From CAZVYJ01 sp964631565 (GTDB lineage Bacteria; Planctomycetota; Phycisphaerae; SM23-33), in contig CAZVYJ010000050.1 in NCBI GenBank assembly GCA_964631565.1, positions 1 through 20,348 on the forward strand: 20,348 nt of DNA. Direction: 5' to 3'. Made by a program: the position numbers and the translations under genes. Positions 7,464 through 15,266 of this stretch are shown piece by piece. Below the pieces are notes generated by a model, which saw only the letters and a program-made list of their open reading frames with translations, ran no database searches and was not told where the DNA came from. Every line of letters starts with the position of its first letter. Within the stretch, counting starts at the first letter, position 1.

Positions 7464-8466
7464 CGACAAGAATAAAGATGAACTGGTGCTTATCGACTAC
7501 CTGACGGGACGCTGCGACGAGCAGACCCGTCTCGAAGTAATCGAGCGTCTAAAGACCGACAAGGATTTCATCGCCCTTCGCCATGATATCGCCAACACGC
7601 TCTCTGCTATGGATCTCGCTCCGCAGCCTGAAGCGCCGGCCGACCTCGCCGATCGGACAATGGACCGCATTTTCAGCCGGATCGCAGCCGCAGGCAAAGC
7701 AAACCGTCGCGAACTCTCGTGGCGGAGCATCCGCCCGACGTTCTCGTTCCGCGAGCTGGCGACGGTCGCTTCGGTCATACTTATTCTCAGCGCGATTTTC
7801 ATTCCGTCGATAAGGCAGACCCGCCGGCAGCGCAATGCCGTTCTATGCGCATCGCAGGTCGGTCAGATCGGCTCGGCCCTGCAGACTTACGCCAACAGCA
7901 ACAACGGTTATCTGCCTGTGCCTTACGGCTCCAGCCCGCGATGGCTGCCTGCACCGGGCGAACCCGTTTCCAGCAATTCAACCGCGCTGTACCGGCTGGT
8001 GAAGCTTAAAATCGCCGAGCCTGTGCTGTTCCAGTGCCCGTCGGTCGGCCAGAATTCGTTCGTAGTCCGCGACAGGACGAATGACTTCCCGTCCGGCAAA
8101 TACGTGCACTATTCATACCAGTATTCGCTCGGACCGGGCGACCTGGCCATACATAACCCGGCGCTCAAAGACTCGGCCGGCAAAATGGTAATCCTGGCAG
8201 ACATGACGCCGATATTCCGCAACGGGCAGTTCCAGCCTGACCGAGTGCACGACACGACCAGCGGCAATCACAACCACCGCGGGCAGAATGTGCTCTACCT
8301 CGACATGCACGTGGACTGGGCGAACACCGCCACTGCCGGCGTGGGCGACGATAACATCTTCCTCGTGGAAGGCGTGTACGACTACAAGGGCACCGAGGCG
8401 CCGCAGGACCCGAATGACACGTTTCTGCTGCCGGCTTATTCTTCAGACACAAAATCCGACGAATAA
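7459..8466 (+). CDS. Anti-sigma-like membrane protein with prepilin-like helix and pseudopilin-like C-terminal domain
   Basis: 335 residues. The N-terminal ~75 residues (LIDYLTGRCDEQTRLEVIERLKTD) resemble the cytoplasmic helical domain of anti-sigma factors, but the zinc HxxxCxxC motif is missing. Residues about 95-117 form one membrane helix with the look of a type IV prepilin start: FSFREL keeps Phe+1 and Glu+5, but the preceding Gly is Thr, so prepilin peptidase cleavage is doubtful. Then RRQRNAVLCASQVGQIGSAL and QTYANSNNGYLP (142-153) match the pseudopilin-like segment common in Planctomycetota, and a variant H-X9-DG motif occurs at 271-284 (HNHRGQNVLYLDMH, Gly replaced by Met). The context, directly after an ECF sigma gene, supports a sigma-regulating sensor; this role is inferred. 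Confidence 0.72.
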   Translation: MSDKNKDELVLIDYLTGRCDEQTRLEVIERLKTDKDFIALRHDIANTLSAMDLAPQPEAPADLADRTMDRIFSRIAAAGKANRRELSWRSIRPTFSFRELATVASVILILSAIFIPSIRQTRRQRNAVLCASQVGQIGSALQTYANSNNGYLPVPYGSSPRWLPAPGEPVSSNSTALYRLVKLKIAEPVLFQCPSVGQNSFVVRDRTNDFPSGKYVHYSYQYSLGPGDLAIHNPALKDSAGKMVILADMTPIFRNGQFQPDRVHDTTSGNHNHRGQNVLYLDMHVDWANTATAGVGDDNIFLVEGVYDYKGTEAPQDPNDTFLLPAYSSDTKSDE

Positions 8467-8533
8467 CACAAACATTAAAACTCGCTGAAGCCGGGACTTC
8501 CCTCCGCACCGCGTGATGTTTACAATTATCGCG

Positions 8534-9544
8534 ATGGCGAATACACCACACAAAGCGAAATCCGCATTCCGGCTTGCAGTAATTCTGTGCACGACAGCAT
8601 TCACCGCAGCGTCATGCACTGCGCGGCACGTCACGGAAACTCCCGCGACTTCGCCGGTCGGGCCAGGAACATCAAGCGTACACGTCGGCAGCAACATAAG
8701 CTCACAGGCAATCGAACTGACCGACAAGGAAAGAACTCTCCTCGGCGACGTTCGCGACCAGGACGGACAACTGTACGAACCGCCGATGTACGGGCTGCTG
8801 GCAAAGACGGCCAAAATGGAAAAACCGTCCAGCCGCGATTTCGACAACCTGCCCTGGCCGGGATATCAGCAGCTTCTGGAGCATCCGTCAACTTATCGCG
8901 CACAGGCGATGAAGGTGAAACTGTTCGTCCATACGGTGCAGGAACTCACCGGCGCCGTTTCGATTTACTACGAAAAAGACAAGCCCTACTGGCTGCTCGG
9001 CTGCACCAACGCCGCCTGCAAGACGCCCTCGCAGGAGCCGCTGCTTGTTCTGTGCCCGTTCGATCCGATTGAAATTCTCGGCAAACCGGAACGCACTGAA
9101 GATGACGGCGTCATGTCTTACGAGTATCCGCAAGGCACGCAGTTCGAGCTGGCCGGCGTGTTCTACAAAATTCACACGGAAATGGACCGCGGCGACAAGA
9201 ATCGTGAGCCGGTTCTGCGAGACTATCCGGTATTCATCGCATGGGACATCCGAAAAGTCGAGAGCGGCGGCGGCAACGCCATCAATAAAACGATGATTCT
9301 CATGATAATTCTCGCCATGGCCGCAGCGTTCTTCATACTCAAGCGGCATGTAAAGCGGCTGAAGAACATGGGCGAGACGGAAATCGAACCTTACAGACCG
9401 CGTCGGTATGAACCGAAGCGAGATGAACCCGAATCGCAGGATGGCGAGTCGGACGAAACGCTGGAAGTGGATGAAGACCTCAAAAAGGCCGTGCAGGAGT
9501 TTCGTCAAAAGGAAAAGCCGGATGACCGCCCAGCGAAAGATTAA
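8534..9544 (+). CDS. Putative lipoprotein/membrane protein of unknown function with C-terminal membrane anchor
   Basis: 336 residues from ATG 8534; ATGs at 8513 and 8516 in the same frame are possible, and none has a clear ribosome site. Residues 11-28 form a signal peptide ending TAASC, a lipobox-like site with Cys28. A soluble region of about 220 residues follows, with GCTNAACKT and LVLCPFDP giving cysteines that may pair after export. A second hydrophobic helix at about 252-269 is followed by a basic stretch and a long acidic, charged tail (280-336) expected in the cytoplasm. I do not recognise a family. It follows the sigma/anti-sigma-like pair by 67 bp and overlaps aroB by 23 bp, so it is probably in the same transcript. 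Confidence 0.7.
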   Translation: MANTPHKAKSAFRLAVILCTTAFTAASCTARHVTETPATSPVGPGTSSVHVGSNISSQAIELTDKERTLLGDVRDQDGQLYEPPMYGLLAKTAKMEKPSSRDFDNLPWPGYQQLLEHPSTYRAQAMKVKLFVHTVQELTGAVSIYYEKDKPYWLLGCTNAACKTPSQEPLLVLCPFDPIEILGKPERTEDDGVMSYEYPQGTQFELAGVFYKIHTEMDRGDKNREPVLRDYPVFIAWDIRKVESGGGNAINKTMILMIILAMAAAFFILKRHVKRLKNMGETEIEPYRPRRYEPKRDEPESQDGESDETLEVDEDLKKAVQEFRQKEKPDDRPAKD

Positions 9545-10622
9545 CCTGGACCTCGCCGGCAGAAGCTACCAGGTGCGGATCGGCGCCGGCCTGCTGGCTG
9601 AACTCGGCCCGACCGCCGCCTCGCTCGAAAAAGTCCGCAACGCAGTCGTCATTTCGGACTCGAACGTATCCGAACTGTACGGGCAAAAGGCTGTCTCGTC
9701 GCTTGAGGCTGCCGGGCTGACAGCGGCCCTCATCGACTTCCCCGCCGGCGAGGAAAACAAGACGCTCGGCACGATGGCCCGCGTATTCGACGAACTTTTC
9801 GCCGTGGTTCCGGCCGTCGACCGAAACACTCTCATCGTCGCGCTCGGCGGCGGAGTGGCGGGCGACCTGGCCGGTTTCACAGCCGCAATCGCGCTGCGGG
9901 GATTGCGATTCATCCAGTGCCCGACAAGCCTGCTGGCAGATGTCGACGCCTCAGTCGGCGGCAAGACCGCGGTCGACCACCCCGCCGGAAAGAACCTCAT
10001 CGGGGCGTTCCATCAGCCGTCCGGCGTGCTGATAGACGTCGAAACGCTCAAGACGCTGCCCCGCCGCGAACTGCTCGGCGGGCTGGCCGAATGCGTAAAG
10101 CACGGGGCGATCCGGGATGCGTCGCTGCTCGACTTCATCGAGACAAACGCCGACGCCCTGCTCGCCTGCCGCAGCGAAGAGATGACCGAACTGGTCGCCC
10201 GCAACGTGGAAATCAAGGCGGCCGTCGTCATCGCCGACGAGCGCGAAGCCGGCGTGCGGGCGCACCTGAACTTCGGGCATACCGTCGGCCACGCCATCGA
10301 AACTTTCGCCGGCTACGGCAAGGTGACACACGGCGAAGGCGTGTCGCTGGGAATGGTCGCGGCGTCGCAATTGGCGCTGGCCGAAGGGCTGATAGACGCC
10401 GCCGTCGCCGAGCGGCTGGAAAAGCTGCTGAACAGACTGATGCTGCCGACCCGTCGCGGAGGGCTGGACGCCGACAAATTATGGGACATAATGCAGCACG
10501 ACAAGAAGGCCCGTAACGGCAAGGTCCGCTTCGTGCTGCCGACCGGGCCTGACAGCGTAGCTGTCTTTGACAACATCACGGCAGAGGCAGCGAAAAAAGC
10601 TATCGAATACATAACCGCCTAG
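9522..10622 (+). CDS. aroB: 3-dehydroquinate synthase
   Basis: 366 residues. It converts DAHP to 3-dehydroquinate, the second step of the shikimate pathway, in the cytoplasm, using NAD and a divalent metal. The start at 9522 follows AAAGGA by 8-9 nt and lies within the end of the upstream gene (23-bp overlap). The NAD motif GGGVAGDLAGF is at 109-119, PTSLLADVDASVGGKT at 134-149 followed by the lysine-containing GKNLIGAFHQP, and the metal site uses E190 (GGLAECVKHG), FGHTVGHAIE (251-260) and HGEGV (270-274). All catalytic elements are present and the length is normal. It sits between an unknown membrane protein and pyrD; no other shikimate gene is visible. Confidence 0.96.
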   Translation: MTAQRKINLDLAGRSYQVRIGAGLLAELGPTAASLEKVRNAVVISDSNVSELYGQKAVSSLEAAGLTAALIDFPAGEENKTLGTMARVFDELFAVVPAVDRNTLIVALGGGVAGDLAGFTAAIALRGLRFIQCPTSLLADVDASVGGKTAVDHPAGKNLIGAFHQPSGVLIDVETLKTLPRRELLGGLAECVKHGAIRDASLLDFIETNADALLACRSEEMTELVARNVEIKAAVVIADEREAGVRAHLNFGHTVGHAIETFAGYGKVTHGEGVSLGMVAASQLALAEGLIDAAVAERLEKLLNRLMLPTRRGGLDADKLWDIMQHDKKARNGKVRFVLPTGPDSVAVFDNITAEAAKKAIEYITA

Positions 10623-10650
10623 TTTGCGAATCGTGAAACACGGGAAAGAC

Positions 10651-11592
10651 ATGTCGAAAACAACCGCACCCGACCTGAGCGTCGATATCGCCGGCGTAAA
10701 GCTGAGCAACCCGATGATGACCGCCAGCGGCACGTGCGGCTACGCGAACGAATACGGCGACTTCGTGAACCTCGGCGAACTCGGTGCGTTTGTAACCAAG
10801 AGCATCACGCTCAAGCCGCGGACCGGCAACGATTACCAGCGCGTCGTGGAAACGCGGGCAGGCATGCTGAACGCCATAGGCCTGGCCAACGTGGGCCTGG
10901 AGGCCTTCATAAGCGAGAAGGCGCCGCAGCTCGAAAAGCTTGCCTTGCCGGTGTTTGTAAATGTCGCGGGCGCCTCGCCGGAAGAATACGTCGCGGTGGC
11001 TTCGGCCCTCGAAAAAGTGAACATCGTCCGCGGCATCGAGCTGAACATTTCCTGCCCGAACGTCAAGGCCGGCGGAATACAGTTCGGCGTGGACCCCGGG
11101 CAGGTGAAGGCCATCACTGCCGAGCTGCGGAAAGTCTGCAAGAAGAACATTTTAATCGTAAAGCTCTCGCCCAACGTGACGGACATAACCGCGACGGCCG
11201 CCGCCGCCGTAGAAGCCGGCGCCGACGCGCTGAGCATGATAAACACGTTCACGGCCATGGTTATCGACATAGAAAAACGCCGGCCGGTGTTGGCCAACAG
11301 GACCGGCGGGCTTTCCGGACCGGCCATCCGCCCCATCGCCGTGTATATGGTGCATCGCGTCTACACGCAGGTCGCAAAGGCGGCCGGCGTACCGATTATC
11401 GCCATGGGCGGCATACAGTATGCCAGCGACGCGATAGAGTTTCTGCTGGCCGGTGCAACCGGACTGGCTGTGGGGACGGCCTTGTTCATCGACCCCGGCT
11501 GCATAGTGAAAATCCGCGACGGCATCGCCGAGTATCTCACCCGTCACGGACACAGAAGCATTACGGAAATCATTGGCGCCCTGGAGGTTTAA
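10651..11592 (+). CDS. pyrD: Dihydroorotate dehydrogenase, class 1B catalytic subunit
   Basis: 313 residues from ATG 10651, preceded by GGGAAAG; the frame is open upstream to a TTG at 10624 but the conserved protein starts near SVDIAGVKLSNP. It oxidises dihydroorotate to orotate in pyrimidine synthesis using FMN. The active-site base is Cys135 in LNISCPNVKAGG, which is the class 1 signature. KSITLKPRTGN (50-60), NAIGLAN (74-80), VKLSPNVTDI, GGLSGPAI and MGGI form the FMN barrel. Class 1B enzymes normally pair with the PyrK electron-transfer subunit, but no pyrK is in the window. 28 bp downstream of aroB, likely cotranscribed. The stop is inside the palindrome GGTTTAAACC (11586-11595). Confidence 0.94.
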   Translation: MSKTTAPDLSVDIAGVKLSNPMMTASGTCGYANEYGDFVNLGELGAFVTKSITLKPRTGNDYQRVVETRAGMLNAIGLANVGLEAFISEKAPQLEKLALPVFVNVAGASPEEYVAVASALEKVNIVRGIELNISCPNVKAGGIQFGVDPGQVKAITAELRKVCKKNILIVKLSPNVTDITATAAAAVEAGADALSMINTFTAMVIDIEKRRPVLANRTGGLSGPAIRPIAVYMVHRVYTQVAKAAGVPIIAMGGIQYASDAIEFLLAGATGLAVGTALFIDPGCIVKIRDGIAEYLTRHGHRSITEIIGALEV

Positions 11593-11601
11593 ACCACACG
11601 G

Positions 11602-12039
11602 TCAGAGGTTGTCCAGGTCCGCGACATCCTGGGGACGATTGGTCGCCTTCTTGTTCGCCACCAGATTATCGCGAGAGATAAAGTGCAGCGTCAGTTCTTC
11701 ATCCCTGTCGGAAACCTTGTCAGAAAATATTTCGTCGGTGGAAACGCCATCCAGCGAGGTAAGCAGGTCTATTCTCAGAGGCGGCATGCCGAGTTGGACA
11801 ACTCGTCCCAGCTCGGTGAAATCATTTACCTCCAGGCCCAATGACCCGAAGCCGAACTCTTCAATCGCGGCCAGAAGCCTGCAGGCATTTTCGGCGCTTG
11901 GATAAATCAGAACGTCCAGGTCGCCGGTAAATCGCGGGTATCCGTGCCGGGCGACGGCGTAGCCGCCCACGATCACGTATTCAACGCAATGGTCGGCGAG
12001 TAACCGTAAGAACTCTTTGAAGTCCGGAGGAAGATTCAT
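11602..12039 (-). CDS. Nucleotidyltransferase-fold protein (DUF6036-like), toxin-antitoxin-type pair member
   Basis: 145 residues. PPDFKEFLRLLADHCVEYVIVGGYAVARHG at the N-terminus followed by RFTGDLDVLI is the minimal nucleotidyltransferase core: a GG motif, then DxD (Asp39-Asp41) for metal. The late segment IDLLTSLDGV supplies the third strand, and FISRDNLVANKKATNRPQDVADLDNL is the conserved C-terminal helix. This family is commonly encoded in two-gene modules like MNT/HEPN or AbiEii systems. Here it is preceded by, and overlaps by 59 bp, a small protein of the usual partner type. It may AMPylate or otherwise inactivate a partner or tRNA; that is inferred. Convergent with pyrD, with only 9 bp between the stops. 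Confidence 0.82.
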   Translation of the reverse strand: MNLPPDFKEFLRLLADHCVEYVIVGGYAVARHGYPRFTGDLDVLIYPSAENACRLLAAIEEFGFGSLGLEVNDFTELGRVVQLGMPPLRIDLLTSLDGVSTDEIFSDKVSDRDEELTLHFISRDNLVANKKATNRPQDVADLDNL

Positions 12040-12172
12040 TGCCCAGCCCGTAGTACTGGTTGATGAAGAACGTCACAGCTTCTATCCTGGCCTTGGGAGA
12101 CTGTGAAAGCCAGTAGTCCTTATCTTTACGGCCGGATTCGTGCAAATAGTGTTTTTCAACCGTCTTTCTCAT
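11981..12172 (-). CDS. Small partner protein of the nucleotidyltransferase (toxin-antitoxin-like module)
   Basis: 63 residues from ATG 12172, chosen because GGGAG lies 5 nt upstream; a longer frame to 12277 has no support and would contain the promoter. MRKTVEKHYLHESGRKDKDYWLSQSP-type sequence, with YWLSQSPKARIEAVTFF and a C-terminal LQRVLTVT, is the pattern of small proteins found directly upstream of DUF6036-like nucleotidyltransferases in many genomes. Function unknown; probably a toxin-antitoxin component. The last 59 bp are read in a second frame as the start of the nucleotidyltransferase, so the two are probably translated together. Confidence 0.75.
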   Translation of the reverse strand: MRKTVEKHYLHESGRKDKDYWLSQSPKARIEAVTFFINQYYGLGNESSSGLQRVLTVTRRPLR

Positions 12173-12195
12173 GGAATCTCCCAAAGCGGATGCGT

Positions 12196-12204
12196 ATTTT
12201 ACCA
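12196..12204 (-). promoter_or_regulatory. Candidate extended -10 promoter for the two-gene toxin-antitoxin-like module
   Basis: TGGTAAAAT on the minus strand (12204-12196) is a TGn-TAAAAT extended -10 box. The start would be near 12189, about 17 nt before the ATG at 12172 and upstream of its GGGAG site. No good -35 is visible, as is tolerated for extended -10 promoters. Confidence 0.4.
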
Positions 12205-12293
12205 TTGTCCCGCTTAAAACGCCAGAATTACGAGGCGTCCGACGGGCAGACGGGACCGATGTCAGTTTTCGCGGCAAAGAAACATATCATTGA

Positions 12294-12322
12294 TTCAAAC
12301 TGCATCTTAAGCTGTGTATAAT
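12294..12322 (+). promoter_or_regulatory. Sigma-70 promoter for the glycogen synthase-like gene
   Basis: TTCAAA (12294-12299), 17 nt spacer, perfect TATAAT (12317-12322). Transcription would start near 12329, leaving a leader of about 46 nt before the ATG at 12375. The strongest promoter-like match I found in the window. Confidence 0.6.
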
Positions 12323-12374
12323 AATTCGACCCGATGGCCAGAAACAAACCGGCTATGTTAGAGGAAACAAATCG

Positions 12375-13781
12375 ATGCGAGTTTTTATGTTGGGATGGGA
12401 GTTCCCGCCGCACATAAGCGGCGGTCTTGGAACGGCTTGCTACGGCATGACCCGGGGGCTGAATGAAATCGGCGTTGAAGTGTGCTTCGTCCTGCCCACC
12501 GCCGTGCCCGTGGGCGTCTCAAGCCACGTCAAGTTCCGAAGCCCAACTGACATCGGCCCGCGAGCCGCCGCAAGAATCGTTTCCGGCGCGCCGGCCGGCG
12601 ATGACGAAACCGTCTATATGGAACATGTGGAACTTCACCAAGTGCCGGCTATGCTCCAGCCTTACGGCACGCCGACGACCTACGAAGAGGCGGTCCGCAT
12701 GCTTATAGAAATGCAGAAAGGCGCCTCCGGCGCATCTGCATGGCAAACCATCGAAACGCAGCAGCGAACCGGCAGCGGGCAGCAACAGCAGCCCCAGGCC
12801 CTTCAGGCCATGCCGTCCGGTTCGTTCACCACAGGGGCGGGAATGAACTATAGCGGCGACCTGATGACCGAGGTAAACCGCTACGCCCGGCTGGCCGTCG
12901 AAGTCGCACGCCACGAAAAGTTCGACGTCATACACGCCCACGACTGGATGACATACAAGGCCGGTCTGGCCGTGGCCGCCTTTTCAAAGAAACCGCTCGT
13001 CGTCCATCTGCACAGTACGGAATTCGACCGTTCCGGCGAAAACGTAAACCAGATAATCTATGATATCGAGCGTGCCGGCATGCACGGCGCCAACCGCGTG
13101 GTCTGCGTCAGCTACCTGACCCGCAGCATAGCGATAAGCCGCTACGGCGTGCCGCCGGAAAAAATCGATGTCGTTTACAACGCCGTCGAACTGCCGACCG
13201 ACAACGACTGGGAAATGAAACCCATAGGCCGGGACGAAAAAATCGTCCTGTTCCTCGGCCGCGTCACCATGCAGAAAGGCCCGGAATACTTCCTGCAGGC
13301 CGCCAAGAAAGTCGTCGAGAAGTACCGCAAGGTCCGTTTCGTGATGGCCGGCAGCGGCGACATGATCCAAAAGTGCATCCGCATGACCGCTGACCTGAAA
13401 CTTGGCAAATACGTGACTTTCACCGGCTTCCTTCGCGGCAGCGATGTAGATAAAGTCTTTCAAATGGCTGACTTATATGTCATGCCAAGCGTTTCCGAAC
13501 CTTTCGGCATAGCCCCGCTGGAAGCTCTCAGCCATAACGTGCCTGTAATCATCTCCAAGCAGTCGGGCGTCAGCGAGGTGCTTACCCACGCGCTCAAAGT
13601 CGATTTCTGGGACATAAACGAGATGGCCAACAAGATTCTCGCCGTCCTGCGCCATCCCCCGCTTGGCAAAACGCTTCGTCAGCATGGGCATATCGAGCTT
13701 CGCAAGCTTTCCTGGCGGGACAGCGCCATCCAGCTCAACGAAATATACAAGAAACTCGTCGAGCAGGCACAAACCGAATAG
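12375..13781 (+). CDS. GT4-family glycosyltransferase, glycogen/starch synthase-like
   Basis: 468 residues; ATG follows GAGGAA by about 9 nt. GT-B fold: the N-terminal lobe begins MRVFMLGWEFPPHISGGLG with the nucleotide-sugar glycine loop (GGLG, 16-19), then HAHDWM (187-192) and HLHSTEFDRSG (211-221). The C-terminal lobe has FLGRVTMQKG (293-302), GFLRGSDVDKVFQMADLY and SEPFGIAPLE (374-383), the E-X7-E motif for the donor sugar. It probably extends an alpha-glucan or forms maltose-1-phosphate from ADP- or UDP-glucose. Residues about 113-160 are a low-complexity Gln/Gly/Ser insertion (QQQQ at 136-139), unusual for the family. It starts a block of alpha-glucan genes (GH57, debranching enzyme), which supports a glycogen role. 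Confidence 0.88.
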   Translation: MRVFMLGWEFPPHISGGLGTACYGMTRGLNEIGVEVCFVLPTAVPVGVSSHVKFRSPTDIGPRAAARIVSGAPAGDDETVYMEHVELHQVPAMLQPYGTPTTYEEAVRMLIEMQKGASGASAWQTIETQQRTGSGQQQQPQALQAMPSGSFTTGAGMNYSGDLMTEVNRYARLAVEVARHEKFDVIHAHDWMTYKAGLAVAAFSKKPLVVHLHSTEFDRSGENVNQIIYDIERAGMHGANRVVCVSYLTRSIAISRYGVPPEKIDVVYNAVELPTDNDWEMKPIGRDEKIVLFLGRVTMQKGPEYFLQAAKKVVEKYRKVRFVMAGSGDMIQKCIRMTADLKLGKYVTFTGFLRGSDVDKVFQMADLYVMPSVSEPFGIAPLEALSHNVPVIISKQSGVSEVLTHALKVDFWDINEMANKILAVLRHPPLGKTLRQHGHIELRKLSWRDSAIQLNEIYKKLVEQAQTE

Positions 13782-13804
13782 ACAAACGGAAACTCCGGCT
13801 AGCC

Positions 13805-13848
13805 GCCCATACGGACCCGTATGGGCAAGCGGGAGCCTGCCCGTATGA
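13805..13848. repeat. CCCATACGG inverted repeat after the glycosyltransferase gene
   Basis: GCCCATACGG (13805-13814) faces CCGTATGGGC (13817-13826), perfect 10-bp arms separated by 2 nt; a third partial copy, GCCCGTATG, follows at about 13839-13847. The same core appears as an inverted repeat at 20216-20252. It lies 24 bp after the glycosyltransferase stop. It could serve as a transcript-end hairpin or a protein-binding palindrome; there is no U tract right after it. Confidence 0.55.
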
Positions 13849-13980
13849 GCGTCTGGCGGCACAGTTCAAGTATTGACCGTCTCCCACTGCCTTGTGCAAG
13901 AAAATCGTGCAACAATTTCGCGCACGAAACGCAGTTTTATCTTGACCAAGAGGGATGTTTTTTTGTCTTAATAGTCACTT

Positions 13981-15168
13981 ATGGCATCAGTGGTATTCTA
14001 TTTTCAGGTTCATCAACCTTACCGTCTGCGAAGATACTCTATTTTCGACAGCGCCCCCAGCTACTTTGACGACTACAACAATCAGGCCATCTGCCGCAAG
14101 GTCGCGGAGAAATGCTACCTGCCGACGAACCGCCTGATGCTTGAGCTTATCAAACAGCACAAGGGCGCGTTCCGCATCAGCTACTCGCTGACAGGCACAA
14201 TCCTCACGCAGTTCCAGAAATGGGCGCCTGACGTGATGGAAACCATACACGCCCTGGCGAAGACCGGCTGCGTGGAATTCATCGCCGAAACCTACTATCA
14301 CAGCCTGGCGTTCCTGTATAACCGCGACGAGTTCACCGCCCAGATCAAAAAACACTGCGAGCTGATGCAAGACCTCTTCGGCCAGACGCCGAAAATCTTC
14401 CGCAACACAGAGCTGACATACAACAATGACGTAGCCCGCGTAATCGAAGACCTGGGCTTCGACGCGATTCTCACCGAAGGCGCCGACCACGTGCTTGGCT
14501 ACCGCAGCCCGAACTTCATCTACAACCCGCCGAACTGCGCGAACCTGCGGATGCTGATGAAAAACTACCGCCTGTCGGACGATATCGCGTTTCGTTTCGG
14601 CAATCGGGGGTGGAAGGAATGGCCTCTGACGGTCGAAAAGTTCACGCACTGGGTCGACCAGATAAACGGCAACGGCTACGTCTGCAACCTGTTCATGGAC
14701 TACGAAACGTTCGGCGAGCACCAGTGGGCGGACACCGGCATATTCGAGTTCATGCGTCACCTGCCGGGCGCGGTGCTGGCGACGAAGAAAAACGACTTCC
14801 TCACCGTTTCCGAGGCAGTTGACCGCTATCCGCCGGTCGGCGAGGTGGACGTGCCTCACATGATAAGCTGGGCCGATACCGAGCGGGACCTTTCGGCGTG
14901 GCTGGGCAACAGCATGCAGTCAAACGCCCTGCACGATGTATATGCGCTCGCGGAGGAAGTGCTGGCCAGCGGCGACGAGACGCTCATCGACGACTGGCGC
15001 AAGCTGCAGACATCCGACCATTTCTACTACATGTGCACCAAATATTTCGCCGACGGCGATGTGCACAAGTACTTCAACCCCTATGAGTCGCCCTACGACG
15101 CATACATAAATTACATGAACATTCTTGACAACGTCCGCGCCCGCTGCAGCACGGCCGCAGCGAAGTAG
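13981..15168 (+). CDS. Glycoside hydrolase family 57 protein (alpha-amylase/glucan-branching type)
   Basis: 395 residues. GH57 motifs are intact: VHQPYRLR (10-17), GTILTQF near 72, the nucleophile in FRNTELTYNND (Glu144) and the acid in MDYETFGEH (Asp240). It acts on alpha-1,4-glucans, probably glycogen or maltodextrins, in the cytoplasm since no signal peptide is present. The length fits short GH57 alpha-amylase-like proteins; branching enzymes are usually longer, so hydrolase or 4-alpha-glucanotransferase is more likely. The ATG has no nearby ribosome site. An ATG at 13955 behind AGAGGG is better placed but is in another frame. 199 bp downstream of the glycosyltransferase. Confidence 0.9.
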   Translation: MASVVFYFQVHQPYRLRRYSIFDSAPSYFDDYNNQAICRKVAEKCYLPTNRLMLELIKQHKGAFRISYSLTGTILTQFQKWAPDVMETIHALAKTGCVEFIAETYYHSLAFLYNRDEFTAQIKKHCELMQDLFGQTPKIFRNTELTYNNDVARVIEDLGFDAILTEGADHVLGYRSPNFIYNPPNCANLRMLMKNYRLSDDIAFRFGNRGWKEWPLTVEKFTHWVDQINGNGYVCNLFMDYETFGEHQWADTGIFEFMRHLPGAVLATKKNDFLTVSEAVDRYPPVGEVDVPHMISWADTERDLSAWLGNSMQSNALHDVYALAEEVLASGDETLIDDWRKLQTSDHFYYMCTKYFADGDVHKYFNPYESPYDAYINYMNILDNVRARCSTAAAK

Positions 15169-15209
15169 AACGTTGAAAACCGAGCGGTTAAACGCCGCTA
15201 CAAATCTCT

Positions 15210-15237
15210 TTTACAATCAAGTCAGCTTTAATATAGT
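15210..15237 (+). promoter_or_regulatory. Candidate promoter for the phosphatase-debranching enzyme pair
   Basis: TTTACA (15210-15215), 16 nt spacer, TATAGT (15232-15237), in the AT-richer 98-bp gap after the GH57 gene. Start near 15244, about 23 nt before the phosphatase ATG, upstream of its AAGGGA site. It suggests that the pair can be expressed apart from GH57. Confidence 0.45.
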
Positions 15238-15266
15238 TCATGTATCAAACTTCAAGGGACTGATTC

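Noticed and set aside
11586..11595. Palindrome GGTTTAAACC at the pyrD stop as a terminator
   Set aside because: Too short and without loop or U tract; likely chance, though it sits between convergent genes.
10734..11681. Plus-strand frame of 315 codons overlapping pyrD
   Set aside because: Arginine-rich +1-frame shadow of pyrD without any motif.
13952..13965. T7 run as a rho-independent terminator
   Set aside because: No stem immediately precedes it; the closest small hairpin (TTTCGCGCACGAAA, 13916-13929) ends more than 25 nt upstream.
13955..13980. ATG with AGAGGG upstream, a better ribosome site than that of the GH57 start
   Set aside because: It is in a different frame and would give a short unrelated peptide. 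It might be a leader peptide, but there is no supporting evidence.
13987..14859. Minus-strand frame of 290 codons opposite GH57
   Set aside because: Antisense shadow; GH57 catalytic motifs are on the plus strand.
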